Below are positions 43,725 to 55,400 of a stretch of DNA of 64,000 bases, in pieces. The translations under genes were made by a program, and so were the position numbers. The stretch's first letter is position 1; each line of letters opens with the position of its first letter. The notes under the pieces were generated by a model. That model made no database searches. It was given only the letters and a program-made list of their open reading frames with translations, and had not been told where the DNA came from. The stretch is taken from assembly GCA_030180135.1 (NCBI GenBank), contig CM058233.1, positions 24,213,615 through 24,277,614 on the forward strand, given 5' to 3'. This DNA comes from Orychophragmus violaceus (taxonomy: Eukaryota; Streptophyta; Magnoliopsida; Brassicales; Brassicaceae).

Positions 43725-43789
43725 CTTGTCACTCTTTTTTTTTTGAACTTACCATTTCTAAAAGTACATAATATTGTACATACCCACTG

Positions 43790-44324
43790 TGTTGGCGCTG
43801 GATTTTCTAGAGGGAAATCCAGCCCATTGACAAACAAAACAAGGGCCCATAATCATGAGCCCGATCCATAATCAAGACAAAGAGCTCGACCGTCACCCAT
43901 TCTGGGCCCATGCGACCACGATCTGGCCAAAGCCCAGAAAACGTCGAAACAAGAGGCGATCGAGCTCGAGCTCGATAGGAGACGACGTAAAGAAAAAACG
44001 ACCTGGTCTTCGTCGGTTCTACCGATTCCCGCGAATCTCGGAGATCGTTATCATAGCGAGGCCGAAAGATCGAAACAAGGAGAACAAAGTCGAGGACTAT
44101 TTAAAGAAGAAGTAGAGATTCATTCAAGACATTCCAACTCTAATCAAGAACACTTAGACTAGATAGCTCGATTACCATATTTTGTACTCTCTATTCGATT
44201 GTGTTTGTTCTATCTCGACGTTCAATCTCAATAAAGTCTTTGATTCATAGGAAATCTATATCACCTTTATATCCAAAAGTCCAAATCCACGATTACAAAT
44301 CCTTGGTGTGAATCTCAGATCTCA
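43790..44324 (+). repeat. 5' LTR of Gypsy D
   Basis: About 535 bp, TGTTGGCGCTGG to CAGATCTCA. The boundaries are inferred from TG...CA and the primer site because the 3' LTR lies outside the window. It includes a TATA-like TATTTAAA (44098-44105) and AATAAA (44230-44235). Confidence 0.75.
44098..44105 (+). promoter_or_regulatory. Possible TATA box of the D LTR
   Basis: GACTATTTAAAGAAG, 132 bases before an AATAAA signal at 44230-44235. This fits a U3-R layout. Confidence 0.5.
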
Positions 44325-44327
44325 TAT

Positions 44328-44345
44328 TGGGCGCCGACTGTGGGG
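44328..44345 (+). other. Primer binding site of D
   Basis: TGGGCGCCGACTGTGGGG follows the LTR. It is close to the tRNA-Asp-type sites of Tat elements but has one extra G. Confidence 0.7.
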
Positions 44346-44401
44346 GACTATCTATAGTTTTTCCTATCTTAAGAATCAGATCCTAGATCCAATAGATCGA
44401 G

Positions 44402-46358
44402 ATGAATCCCGACCAATCTGGCTCTCCCAGCGCCACTCCACCAGTCGAACACCCTCAGACGGTCGACGACGTTCCTCAGAACACCACCGGGGTAAGAAAC
44501 ATGGATCAGACCGATGGCGTGTTGACGAGCTCTGCCTCAGTCTCCACAACTTCGGCACCAGCCAGCTCAGTCGCTCAAACGATCGCGACGAGCCAGACTC
44601 CGAAAAACATTTTGTCAGGAACTAACGACCCGAGCAGGAACTGGGTATGGATGAGAAACGATTCAACTTCCTCCCCCGCTCCAGGAGGCGGATCCGGAAC
44701 GCTCAGGCCTAACTCGCCACTGCCTCCTGCTCCTCAGCGACAAAGCCCGGACGACCTCGCTAAAATCCGTTCAATGTTGAACCTGTTGTAAACCGAACGA
44801 GAAGCAACGAGGAAAACGCACGGGCCCAAGAGATCGCAAATCGTTCTCTGGCCGCGCAGCTCGATGAACAGGAACGGCGCATTAACGCTCGTCTTGAAGA
44901 GCTCGCTAGCCAAAACCAGGGAGGTAGATCAATGTGCGATCCACGACCCCCCATAAGTCCTCCACCGCGAACACGCTTGGACTTCTCCCAGGTGGTAACA
45001 CCCCCGGAACGTCGGGAAATTTCGCCAGCACGTCGAATAGCGGTTTCCGCCCTATAACGACCCCTACTGCGACACCGACTCCATTCAGTTCGAGTTCTAT
45101 GGTCACAAATCCAACCGGATCGGGAAACCGACCATTACCCGGACCACCACCTTTCCCGAGTAATTCCAGTAACCAACCGAGGCAACTAGGAGGCTCTGCT
45201 TTTGCCTCGAGCTCGGGGTATCCTAGCGGATCAAATCCGATACAATTCCAAGCGCCACAAATCGAACAGACAAGACCGAAAACAACAATCGATCTTCTCG
45301 ACCCGGTTTTCCCGGGACAAACGTCGAATCAGGCACAAGCACAGTTCACGCCTATAGCAGGCGAAGAACATGATATGCTAAGGCAATACTTTGAGCAGGC
45401 TAAAGCCCAGTTCGTTAGTCTGAGCTCGAAAGTTCACATGGGAACGAGCGCGGAACCCGACATCGATCGAGTGATCGAGGAAACGCGACAAACGCCATTC
45501 ACAGACCGGATCGCCTTTCCAAGAATCCGGGAAATCAAGAAAACGAAATTCCCGGAATTTTCTGGAAAATCAGACCCCAAAGCCCATATCAGGGCATTCC
45601 GACTAGCAATGTCAAGGGTATACCTCACTGACAAGGAGAGAGAGCCGGTTTTCTGTAGGCTCTTCGCCGAAAACCTATCGGGCTCTGCCCTATAATGGTT
45701 CCCCGGACTAGAAGAGAGATCCATCGATGATTTCACCCAGTTCATGACGGCTTTCCTCAAACAATACTCTGTCTTTATCGAGGTAAAGACTACCGAGGCA
45801 GCTTTATTTGGCGTCACTCAAAACCCGACGAGACACTTCGCTCGTGCATTGACCGATTCAAGGAAATAAAATCCAAAATCGCGAACCCACGAGACGAAGT
45901 AGCAATAGAAGCACTGAGACGTGGACTGTGGTACTCGACCAGATTCTGCGAGGAAATAACAGTCCGCGAACCTCAAACACTCGATGACGCCCTGCATCGC
46001 GTCGTCCTTTGCTCGCCTCGAGGATGAAACAACGGCCCTCAGAGAGAAGCACCGAAAGGAAAAGAACTCGTCGGGCTCGCAGAACTCAAACTCAAAAAAG
46101 GATTCCCGTAAATCCGGAAACGTTAATGCAGTTGAGAGCCCGAAGAGCTCGAGGAAATTCGAGTTCGACAAGGATAAATTCTGTGACTTTCACAACAAAA
46201 AGGACACTCGACCGAAGAGTGCTATACCCGAGCTAAAGCTGAGGCTAAAAAACGAGAGTCCGAAAACAACCAAGAATCAGAAGTCGAGGAGGAAACTCCA
46301 TCTGACAAAAAATAAAGTAAACAGACTAGAGAATCGAACACCAAAAGCCTTCTCATAA
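44402..46358 (+). pseudogene. gag remnant of Gypsy D
   Basis: ATG 44402 opens MNPDQSGSPSATPPVEHPQT, which stops at 44789. A second block (44934-45695) is Ser/Pro-rich and then has the gag domain KAHIRAFRLAMSRVYLTDKE and FCRLFAENLSGSAL. It stops, then continues in frame as WFPGLEERSIDDFTQFMTAF. A third block (45984-46358) is basic with CDFHNKKDTRPK, a weak trace of the Tat gag zinc motif. At least three stops and two frameshifts are present. Confidence 0.75.
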
Positions 46359-46539
46359 CAAATGAGAACGGTCTAAGGAGTCGGGATTTCCCGAAGCCCT
46401 CCCTCAAGGGTCGCGAAAGCGAGTCGAAGTCATTCTCGGCAAACTCAGCTTATGTGGCACCCCAGGAGGCTCGGCGCTACCCCCGCCTCCAGCCCCTATT
46501 AAGAGTTTACGCCCACGAATCAATCTCCCTCGTCTCTGC

Positions 46540-46560
46540 GGGGGGGGGGGGGGGGGGGGG
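46540..46560 (+). repeat. G21 homopolymer in the D coding region
   Basis: Twenty-one consecutive G bases between gag and protease, which disrupt the frame. Confidence 0.9.
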
Positions 46561-46692
46561 ATTGGTGTACGGGCCATACCCCCTAAACGAGTTGATTTCA
46601 TCTTCGGTGGCTCCAAACTATGCCGAGACTCGGTCAATTCAATCAAAGCTCTTCAAAGAAGAGTCGAGACCGACAAAAGGGAGAAAATCCCA

Positions 46693-47199
46693 ATGTTAGG
46701 TCCAGACCATGAAATCACTTTCCATGAGAGCGAGACAAACAATCTTGACAAACAACACGACGATGCATTCCTCGTTTGTCTAGTAGTTGGAGATCTCGAA
46801 CTCTCGAGGATAATGATCGACATAGGAAGTTCGGTGGATGTCCTCCTTTACGACGCATTCAAAAAGATGGAGTTCAACGACTCCGAGATCATCGAGGAAC
46901 AGACACCGTTGGTAGGGTTCGCTGGCGAAACGACATATTCAATGGGCTCTGTCTTCGCCCCAGTAATAGCTGGAGGAGTTCGAAGAATGACAGATTTCGT
47001 CGTAGTAGATCGACCAGCTCCCTACAACGCAATTTTAGGTCGACCTTGGATATACGACATGAAAGTTGTACCATCGACCTACCATCAATGCGTAAAATTT
47101 CCAACTCCGAAAGGGGTAAAAACCGTTTACGGAAGTCAAAAGATTTCCCGCAATTGCTATATGAACGGGTACAAGCAGATTGAGAAATCCCACGCGTAG
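46693..47199 (+). pseudogene. Aspartic protease region of Gypsy D
   Basis: A 168-codon open block includes DDAFLVCLVVGDLELSRIMI, DIGSSVDVLLYDAFKKM and YNAILGRPWIYDMKVVPSTYHQ. The first is the approach to the active site, the last the ILGRPW flap end. The catalytic triplet is D-I-G instead of D-T/S-G, so the enzyme is probably inactive. Confidence 0.75.
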
Positions 47200-47229
47200 C
47201 AATTACAGAAAGAGGAAGAGCTCGCCACC

Positions 47230-49180
47230 ATGCAAACCAAAAGGTCGAACGATTTGAGCCAAAAAGGACCTCCAAAGGACCTCACAACTCAAGTTTGCAT
47301 AGACGATGCTTATCCCGAAAGACTTGTCGGCATCAGAATCGATCTATCGGAGCCAGTTAAAAACGAACTTATCTCCTTTCTTAAACAGAACGTCGACTCC
47401 TTTGCCTGGTCCTCAGCGGACGTGAAAGGGATTAACATCGACGTAACCAGCCACGAGCTGAATGTCGACCCAACTTATAAACCGGTAAGACAAAAACGTC
47501 AAAAACTCGGCCCGGAACGAGCTCAAGCCGTCAACGACGAGGTCGATCGACTACTGAAAATCGGATCGATCAGATAGGTGAAATACCCCGATTGTCTTGC
47601 GAACCCCGTGGTGGTCAAGAAAAAGAATGGGAAGTGGAGAGTCTGCGTGGACTTTACAGACCTCAACAAAGCATGTCCAAAAGACAGCTTTCCACTCCCA
47701 CACATCGACCGACTGGTCGAAGCCACCGCCGGACATCAACTACTGTCCTTCATTGATGCCTTCTCGGGGTACAACCAAATACTAATGAACCCCAAGGATC
47801 AAGAAAAGACTTCATTCATAACTGATCGAGGCACGTACTGCTACAAAGGCATGCCTTTCGGACTAAAAAATGCAGGAGCAACTTACCAACGCCTCGTCAA
47901 CAAGATGTTTTCAGGACTCCTGGGTAAAACCATGGAAGTCTACAACGACCACATGCTGGTCAAATATTCTTGGTACGAGGATCATATCCCCCAACTAAAA
48001 GAATGCTTCATTATTCTCAATAAATACGGGATGAAACTCAACCCAGCGAAGTGCGCATTCGGGGTCCCGTCAGAAGAATTCATTGGTTACTTAGTAACCG
48101 AAAGAGGGATCGAAGCGAATCCTAAACAGATCGCGACATTTATGGAGATGAAATCTCCCAAAACAACGCGAGAAGTCCAGCCTCTGACTGGCAAAATAGC
48201 TGCTTTGAACCGCTTCATCTCGAGGTCGACCGATAAATGTCTACCCTTCTACCACTTACTCAAAGCGAACAAAAAGTTCCTTTGGGACGAAAAGTGTGAA
48301 GAAGCGTTCGCCCAGCTCAAGTCATATCTAAGGGAACCACATATACTGGCGAAACCGGTAGAAGGGGAACCCCTCTACCTCTACCTAGCTATCTCTATGG
48401 CAGCAGTAAGTGGAGTCCTGGTTCGCGAGGAACAAAACGAACAACTGCCGGTGTATTACATCAGTAAGACCTTAATCGATGCTGAGACCAGATACCCCGC
48501 CATGGAAAAACTCGCTTTAGCATTGGTCAAATCGGCTCGGAAACTCCAACCATACTTCCAATCGCACTCAATCATAGTGATGACTTCTCAACCACTGAGA
48601 ACCATCCTTCACAGTCCAAGCCATTAAGGTCGACTAGTCAAATGGGCTATCAAACTTAGCGAGTACGACATCGAGTTTAAGGCTCGGACGTGCTTAAAAG
48701 CGCAATTACTGGCTGACTTCATAATTGAACTCACTCCAACCATCAAACTCGACCCAGCTTCCGCCAAGAGATGGAAACTCCACGTCGATGGAGCTTCCTC
48801 GAGGCAAGGATCTGGGGTCGGAGTAAAACTGGTCTCCCCTACGGGAGAAGTATTAGAACAGTCATTCAGACTAGGCTTCGCCGCATCGAATAACGAAGAA
48901 GAATACGAAGCGTTAATAGTCGGGCTCAGACTAGCAATAGCGATAGGAGCCCGAGAAGTAGACGCTTTCAGTGATTCCCAATTGGTCACAAGCCAATATC
49001 ATGGCGACTACGAGGCCAAAGATGAACGTATGGAAGCATATCTGCGGGTAGTCCACAGTCTCGCTGAACAGATCGAATTCTTTGATCTAACACGAATCCC
49101 GCGAGGGGAGAACACCGCAGCCGATGCCCTTGCCGCGTTGGCATCGACATCAGATCCTAACCTCAAAAGGATCATACCAG
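47230..49180 (+). pseudogene. Reverse transcriptase and two RNase H domains of Gypsy D
   Basis: The block 47230-47577 ends in TAG and continues in frame to 48627 and then, after another stop, to about 49449. Reverse transcriptase motifs are WRVCVDFTDLNKACPKD, LLSFIDAFSGYNQI and YNDHMLVKY. The last should be Y-x-D-D, so one catalytic Asp is replaced by His. The Gypsy RNase H region follows (YYISKTLIDAETRYPAMEK). A second, archaeal-type RNase H comes next (WKLHVDGASSRQGSGVGVKL, EEYEALIVGL, AFSDSQLV), a hallmark of the Tat lineage. Confidence 0.82.
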
Positions 49181-49439
49181 TCGAGGGGATTGAAAAACCA
49201 AGTATCGACATAGCTCTAAAAGCTCTATCCTTGAAAGAGGACGAGCCTACCAAAAAGGGGATGTCGAACACAAGGAACTGCACGAGGATACTAGACGCGA
49301 CATCGTCGAGATCGATGATGATATCGACCCAAGAAATGCCGCATACGTCGCGAATGTTCCTGATGGACCAATCCAAACTGCATCCACTAGTCAGGGACCC
49401 GAGCCTGACGATGGAAAAGATTGGAGAACTCCGATCATT

Positions 49440-50057
49440 CAATACATAACAAACGGCGAAATCCCTAACGACAAATGGGAAGCATGAAAACTCAAAGCAC
49501 AGAGTGCCAGGTACTGCGTCACACAAGGAGAACTTTTCAAAAGGAGTCTCTTCGGACCTTACCTCAAATGCCTCAATGGGAAGCAAGCCCGAGCCGTGAT
49601 CACGCAGGCCCATGACGGATCCTGCGGAAGTCATTCCGGAGGACGAGCTCTGGCCATACGAATCATGAGGCAAGGCTATTTCTGACCAACAATGGCCGCC
49701 GAATGCGAATCTTTTTCCAGTAAATGCGACAAATGCCAAAAGAACGCCCCGATTATCAACCAACCATCGGAGAAACTCTCCTCGATCTCCTCACCATACC
49801 CATTCATGCGATGGGGAATGGATATCGTGGGACCGTTAGTCGCGTCCGGCAAAAAGAAAGCTATGCATCTACTGGTAATGACAGACTACTTCACCAAATG
49901 GATCGAAGCAGAATCATACCAAAAGATTAAAGACGTCCACGTTAAGGAGTTCGTCTGGCAAAAAATCGTTTGCGGACATGGACTACCCCACGAGATCGTC
50001 ACCGATAACGGACCTCATTTCATATCGAACACGTTCAAAGAGTTCTGCAGAACTTGG
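49440..50057 (+). pseudogene. Integrase of Gypsy D, N-terminal part
   Basis: The HHCC finger is readable across two TGA stops (GSCGSHSGGRALAIRIMRQG... and KCDKCQ). One TGA replaces the conserved Trp of GYFWPT. The core has MRWGMDIVGPL (first Asp) and IVTDNGPHFIS (second Asp). Element E interrupts the frame right after KEFCRTW. Confidence 0.8.
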
Positions 50058-50325
50058 TGTTGGGATTATGTCCTGAAATCATATTGTACTAACTCTGATA
50101 GATAGTTGTATTGTCGAGATCGGACAATTCATGTGATACTAGGTGGTCATAATGTTTTGCTAGAAGCCGCTTATGACTTTATGAGTTGTAACTCATTGCT
50201 AGTATTATGTGGACCTACAGGGTCACACACCTAAGCAAGTTGGATGTAATTCATAAGGGATTGATCATTGGTGAATGGTCTAGTCAATGTGTATTGGATA
50301 CACATTGAATATTGTGTTTTAGAGG

Positions 50326-50365
50326 ATGTGTCGATCGACACTAAGAAGTGTGTCGATCGACACTA
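50326..50365. repeat. Palindrome module in the E 5' LTR
   Basis: Two perfect copies of GTGTCGATCGACAC separated by 8 bases (TAAGAAGT). Each is self-complementary, and they are complementary to each other. The 3' LTR copy is at 56493-56533. Confidence 0.9.
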
Positions 50366-50449
50366 TGGACGGATCGAAATTCTTATTTCGGTTCATGACT
50401 TAATTAATCATGGTTTGGTCCAGGGATTAATTAGGTCTTCTCAAGGGGC

Positions 50450-50460
50450 TATATATATAT
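50450..50460 (+). promoter_or_regulatory. TATA box of the E LTR
   Basis: GGGGCTATATATATATGATG. The 3' LTR has the same site with a shorter TA run (about 56617-56625). Confidence 0.6.
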
Positions 50461-50768
50461 GATGTTAGCCACGAATTTGAGACCTAATGTTCATTTGACA
50501 GCCACCTCTTAAAACACAGGAATCCCAAGAAGATCTTTGATCCCGGCACTAGCATCCCGGTGGATTCCAGCTTGTGTGCGTGTGGACTACGGTAGAGGCG
50601 CAGCAATTGAGGCGCTAGAGATCTCGTTTATCTGACCATATTCCGCTGCAAATCTCCAGGTAAACACGAGATCATCCCTAATGATTCAATTAACTAAACC
50701 CTAGATCCTAGGCAATAAGGAACAAGATTGGATTCGATCTGATGATAGAATGGCATGAGTTCCAACAG

Positions 50769-50781
50769 TGGTATCAGAGCC
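50769..50781 (+). other. Primer binding site of E, initiator tRNA-Met type
   Basis: TGGTATCAGAGCC begins one base after the LTR end, as in F and G. Confidence 0.88.
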
Positions 50782-52172
50782 TTAGGGTTTTAATCATTGA
50801 ATTTGATGCATGTAATTCGAATAATGATTTATTTGAAGAGGTTATTGCTTGCTGGTTTTCGTTTTGATGAAAATTTCTCGGATTTTGTTTCGTATCAAAA
50901 ACGATGAACTTGTGTTTTCGCACAGTGTCGATCGACACTAATCTTGTGTCGGTCGACACACCGCGAAAACGCTTATAAAATTTTAGGGTTTCGATCTTAG
51001 AGATCGAGTTGCCTGTTACCCCACTGTGTCGATCGACACAGGTTGAGTGTCGGTCGACATAGGCCTTGCGATTGGTTGATCGGTTCAATTGGATTGAACT
51101 GGTCATCATGCTTGGTTAAGGCAGATCAGATCAGTTTAAATTGGATGAATTGGTTCAATTGGATTGAACTGGTTATCTCAATTAGCATAAACCGATTTGA
51201 TTGGTTAAGATCAGTTTGATCTGATAAGTCGTTTCAATTGGATTGGACCGGTTTTCAAAACTATCTCCGGTTTAGGTCTATGTCGACCGTCACACATGGG
51301 TTGTGTCGATCGACATGACCAGTTCAATGAACCGGGTTAATTGGATTAACCGGTTATTGAAGTCCGGTTTTATTTGGTGGTATCGATCGACAGACATGGT
51401 CTGTGTCGATCGACACAGTGCTCTCAATTATGGTTATTGAAGTTGAATTTGCAAAACCAAACTCGACTTAAACCTGGTCTAATAGAACAATTAAAACTCA
51501 ATTAAAATTAGAAGTTAAAAACGTTCTAAATCTATTTGGATACACATTGGATGTGTATTAGATCGAAGATTAGTTTTCAATATGGTCAACTGTCAAGACT
51601 CATTTCGTTGTTGTGATAATGTTGCCAAGAGCTTGGTGTCCACAATTACATGAGTAAGGCAGGTAATCGTGTTGATGGACTTGCAGTGCTTGACATCAAC
51701 AATTACATGACCTAAGAGATTGATTTACTAACCTTTTAGAGTTTCGTTTCCTCAAACTAAATATCAAGTGACCTTGATATCTTGCCCAATCTTGTCTACT
51801 GTCAAGACTCGTTTCGTTGATGGATAGTCTTCCAGTGCGACTGTCAATGATCACAAGACTGAAGAGATTGGTTTACTTGACTGGGCTATCAGAAGTTTTG
51901 GGCCCAGAGACATCAGAATGGATGAGACATGGATTGTCTTATCTGCGACCAAGAGTTGTACTGGGTACAATTAGCAATAATTTGCTTACCTAGATAACTA
52001 AAGTTTGGGTGATGGCGAGTCGTCCACTCAGATTTTGGTGAAGAATGGGTCTTGTATCATTATATTCATAGAGGAAACATAGTTTGAATATAATGCGAGT
52101 TTTCTTATTATATAAGATTTCTCATTTCCTGAACTTCATAACTAAAACTTTTCTTTTCTTAGTTTTCAGCCT
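50782..52172 (+). other. Leader of Copia E
   Basis: Non-coding. Four palindrome modules lie between 50921 and 51420. Repeated GGTTCAATTGGATTGAACTGG-like words lie around 51073-51250. Toward the gag start it retains traces of the F leader, such as TCAAGACTCGTTTCGTTGATG and GACTGGGC(C/T)ATC. Confidence 0.65.
50921..51420. repeat. Four palindrome modules in the E leader
   Basis: 50921-50967 (AGTGTCGATCGACACT, GTGTCGGTCGACAC, then CGCGAA), 51021-51070 (CTGTGTCGATCGACACAG, GTGTCGGTCGACAT, then TTGCGA), 51279-51316, and 51378-51420 (GTATCGATCGACAG, TGTGTCGATCGACACAG). Confidence 0.88.
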
Positions 52173-55100
52173 ATGTCTAAAACTAATTTCTCATTGCGAT
52201 CCGTCCTTGAGAAGGACAAGTTAAATGGATCCAACTTCCTGGATTGGTATCGAAATTTGAGAATTGTTCTCAAGCAGGAGAGTAAGGACTATGTTCTTGA
52301 GAAACCTCTCCCCGAGAAGCTTGGGACCAACGCCTCGCATGCAGTGTATGATGCTTGGAATAAGCATTTTATTGATGTGGTAGATGTGTGTGGTCTGATG
52401 TTGGCTACCATGAACTCGGACTTGTAGAGTCAATACGAGAACGTGGAGTTGCCAATAGAGATGATCACCAGCCTGAAACTGATGTTTCAGGAACAGACAC
52501 GAATTGAGAGATACCAGATGGTTAAGTCTCTCATTGGGTGTAAGCTACCAGAGGATGCTCCAGTGAGTCCTCATGTCATTAAAATGATGGGTTACATTGA
52601 TAACCTGGGGAAACTGGATAGTCCTGTTAGCCTAGAGTTGGCTACTGAGATCATTCTGCAGTCACTGCCGTCAAGCTATGATAAGTTCATCAAGAACTAT
52701 ATCAAGAATGGCTTGACGAAGACGTTGACTGAGCTGCATGGCATGTTCAAGACAGCTGAGCAAAACATCAGAAAGGGTAGAAGCAAGGGCGTCCAGATTT
52801 GGAATCAGGGTAAACCTTTGTCTTCTTATAAGCCCAAGTCCAGCCCATCTGATGTTGATAAGTGCTGCTACTGTGAAGAGTATGGGCATTGGAAGAGAAA
52901 TTGCATTAAATTCTTGGAAGATTCACAAAAAATGAAGGAGATGTACGGGACTTCTTCTTCAGGTATTGTGTTATCACTTCAAGTTCTACGATGGTATTGG
53001 ATACCAATTGTGGTACTGATATTTTGGAAATATGCAGGGCCTAAGAAACAGTAGAACGTTGAAGAAAGGACAAGTGGAACTGCGCGTCTGGGATGGAGCA
53101 ATGGTTGCTGCATTAGCCGTAGAAATTCTCCACTTGTAGGAGCCTTTCAAGCTTGGTTTTTGAATTAAGTAATTGCTGCTATGTACCTGCTTTATGCAGA
53201 GATGTCTTTCATTTTCTTGTAAGAATTTGAATGTTTTTCATTTTGATAAAAGACAAGTTTTGCTCTTTTGATCTTGATGAAATATTCTATAGTAGCACCC
53301 CTTTTGAAAATGGGTTTTATATCTTAAACCAATGTACGCCTGAATATAACATAAATACCAAACGGTTTAAGTCTGATGACTCGAACTCGACTTTTCCTTA
53401 GCATAGTCGTTTCAACCACATAGAGTGAAGCGGATTCAGAAGTCCCATAGTTATGGGGCTTTATGGGCTCATTTGATTATAAATCATATGAGATATGAAT
53501 TCTGCTTACTGGGCCAAATGACTAAGGCTTCTTTAGCAGAGCTAAAGAAAAAGGGCCAGAGGCTTATTGGGCCTTGGTTATACTGATGTATGTGGCCCGA
53601 TGAGCATTAGTGCCAGAGGAAATTTTCAGTACTTCATCACCTTTATTGATGACTTCAGTATGTATGGTTGTGTTCATTTGATGAGACACGAGTAGGAATC
53701 TTTTGAAATGGTCAAAGGAGTTCCATAATGAAGTATAGAACCGATATGACAAAAGTATTAAAGATCCTCGATTAGATCGCGGAGGAGAATACTTGAGTCA
53801 AGAATTCAGTGATCATCTAAGTGAGTGTGAAGTCGTCTCACAGCTCATTTCTCCTGGAAAACCTGAATGGTGTTTCTGAGAGAATGAATCGGACCCTATT
53901 GGATATGATTCGATTGATGATGAGTCACACGAATCTTCCATTATCTTTTTAGGAATACGCTCTAGAAATGTATGTATTTGCACCAAATAGGTTTCTATCA
54001 GAATCAGTTTGAAAGACACCACATTGGATGTGGACTGGAAGTTTTCCAAGTATGTTTTCCTGATTAATTGGGATTGCAAGGTTTATGCAAAACAGTTGTC
54101 AACAGACAAGCTTGAACCCAAATCTGATAAGTGATACTTCGCTGGTTGTCCTAAGGAAACCAAGGTTCATTACTTTTGCAACCAATCCGAGAACAAAGTT
54201 TTGTTGTTCAGAACTCTGTTTTTCTAGATAGAAAGTTTATTTCCAAGAAGAACAGTGGGAGTAGAAGTACAGCTCGAAGAAATTCGAGAAACACAAGTAG
54301 TTGCTCAACCTGTTAAGGGAGAGCAGCGGTTGGATCTACAAAGTGCTGTAGGACCTACACCTGTGGAGCCTGAAGTTCGCAGATCCGAATGGATCCGTCA
54401 CTAACCCGAGAGTGATTTATCATGACCGATTGCCGTGATCTGATGATCATTGAAAAGTGACGAGCATGCGAGATTCAAAGAGCGATGGTGAGCCCCAACT
54501 CCGAAAATTTGCTAGGTATGCATGTTAGCTTCACCAATCCATTTCTGGGTTGAAGCAAACATCTTGGAGTTGGAATCGACGTTCTGTTAAAACGGTCAAA
54601 AGTTTTGACTTGATCAGGAACGAATAGGAACCGTGTGTTTACAAGTAGTCTAGTGGGAGCGTAATTGCATTTCTCACACATAATCTCATAAACGACGTTC
54701 CGTCGCTTAAGTCTTATCAGGACTTGGGTCGGAAGTCATTTTCAACGATTGACATGGGAGAAGCCGCGTGAGTTCTTGGAATAAGGATCTATTAAATAGA
54801 TTGGGTAGGCTAATTGGATCGTGTCAGAATCCTTATGTAGATAAGGTATTGGACAGTTCCAATATGCATGATTCCAAGAATGGCTTCACACCAAAGGTCT
54901 TATGGCAGTAATCTTAGCAAGATGAAGTGTCTTGGACACTGGCTGAGCTAGTATGTATGAGTGTGATTCCTTATGCTTCTGCAATAGAATCCATCATGAA
55001 TGCCATATTTTGCGCTTGTCTAGATGCAGCTTACGCATAAAGTATGACGAGAAAATACCAATAAATTCCGGTAAAAGTCACTGGACAGTTGTAAGGAATA

Positions 55101-55400
55101 TCCCCAAGTGTTTGAGGAACACTACGGATAGGTTCTTGTTCAACTGAGGAAGTGACAAATCTGTTATGAGTAGTTAGACGGACAAAGACGATTCCCGGTT
55201 CCCACCCGGTTATGTCTCTTTGTCTGTGTAGCGGTGCTATCTGTTGGAAGGGCTCCAAGCAAGGGACCGTAGAATAGTTCTTATTAATGAATGGCGGTAT
55301 GGTTTGTTGGAATGGTTCCAAGCAAGAACACCGCAGCCTCTCTCTCACAACCTAAGCTCGAGTTTTACACTGATGCTGTAGGTATTAGATATCTGAAGAC
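52173..55400 (+). pseudogene. Decayed Copia gag-pol of element E
   Basis: ATG 52173 opens MSKTNFSLRSVLEKDKLNGS, aligned with the F gag. The frame is interrupted by TAG 52425-52427, where F has a Gln codon (ELQKQFE). It then stays open to 53054 and includes CCYCEEYGHWKRNC (zinc knuckle). Beyond that, pol survives only as pieces in changing frames: NGVSERMNRTLLDMIR of integrase near 53870, and traces of RNase H near 55200. Dozens of stops and indels make it non-functional. Confidence 0.85.

Larger units (their letters stand above)
50058..50767 (+). repeat. 5' LTR of Copia E
   Basis: 710 bp, TGTTGGGATTATG to GAGTTCCAACA. It has a strong TATA-like run at 50450-50460 and a palindrome module at 50326-50365. 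Confidence 0.93.

Noticed and set aside
46404..46646. 80-codon ORF with poly-Pro across the G21 run
   Set aside because: Created by translating the homopolymer on the minus strand.
49008..49763. 251-codon minus-strand ORF opposite the D RNase H and integrase region
   Set aside because: A shadow of the sense pol frame, with no recognisable domain. Unlike 58706-59463 it lies over known coding sequence.
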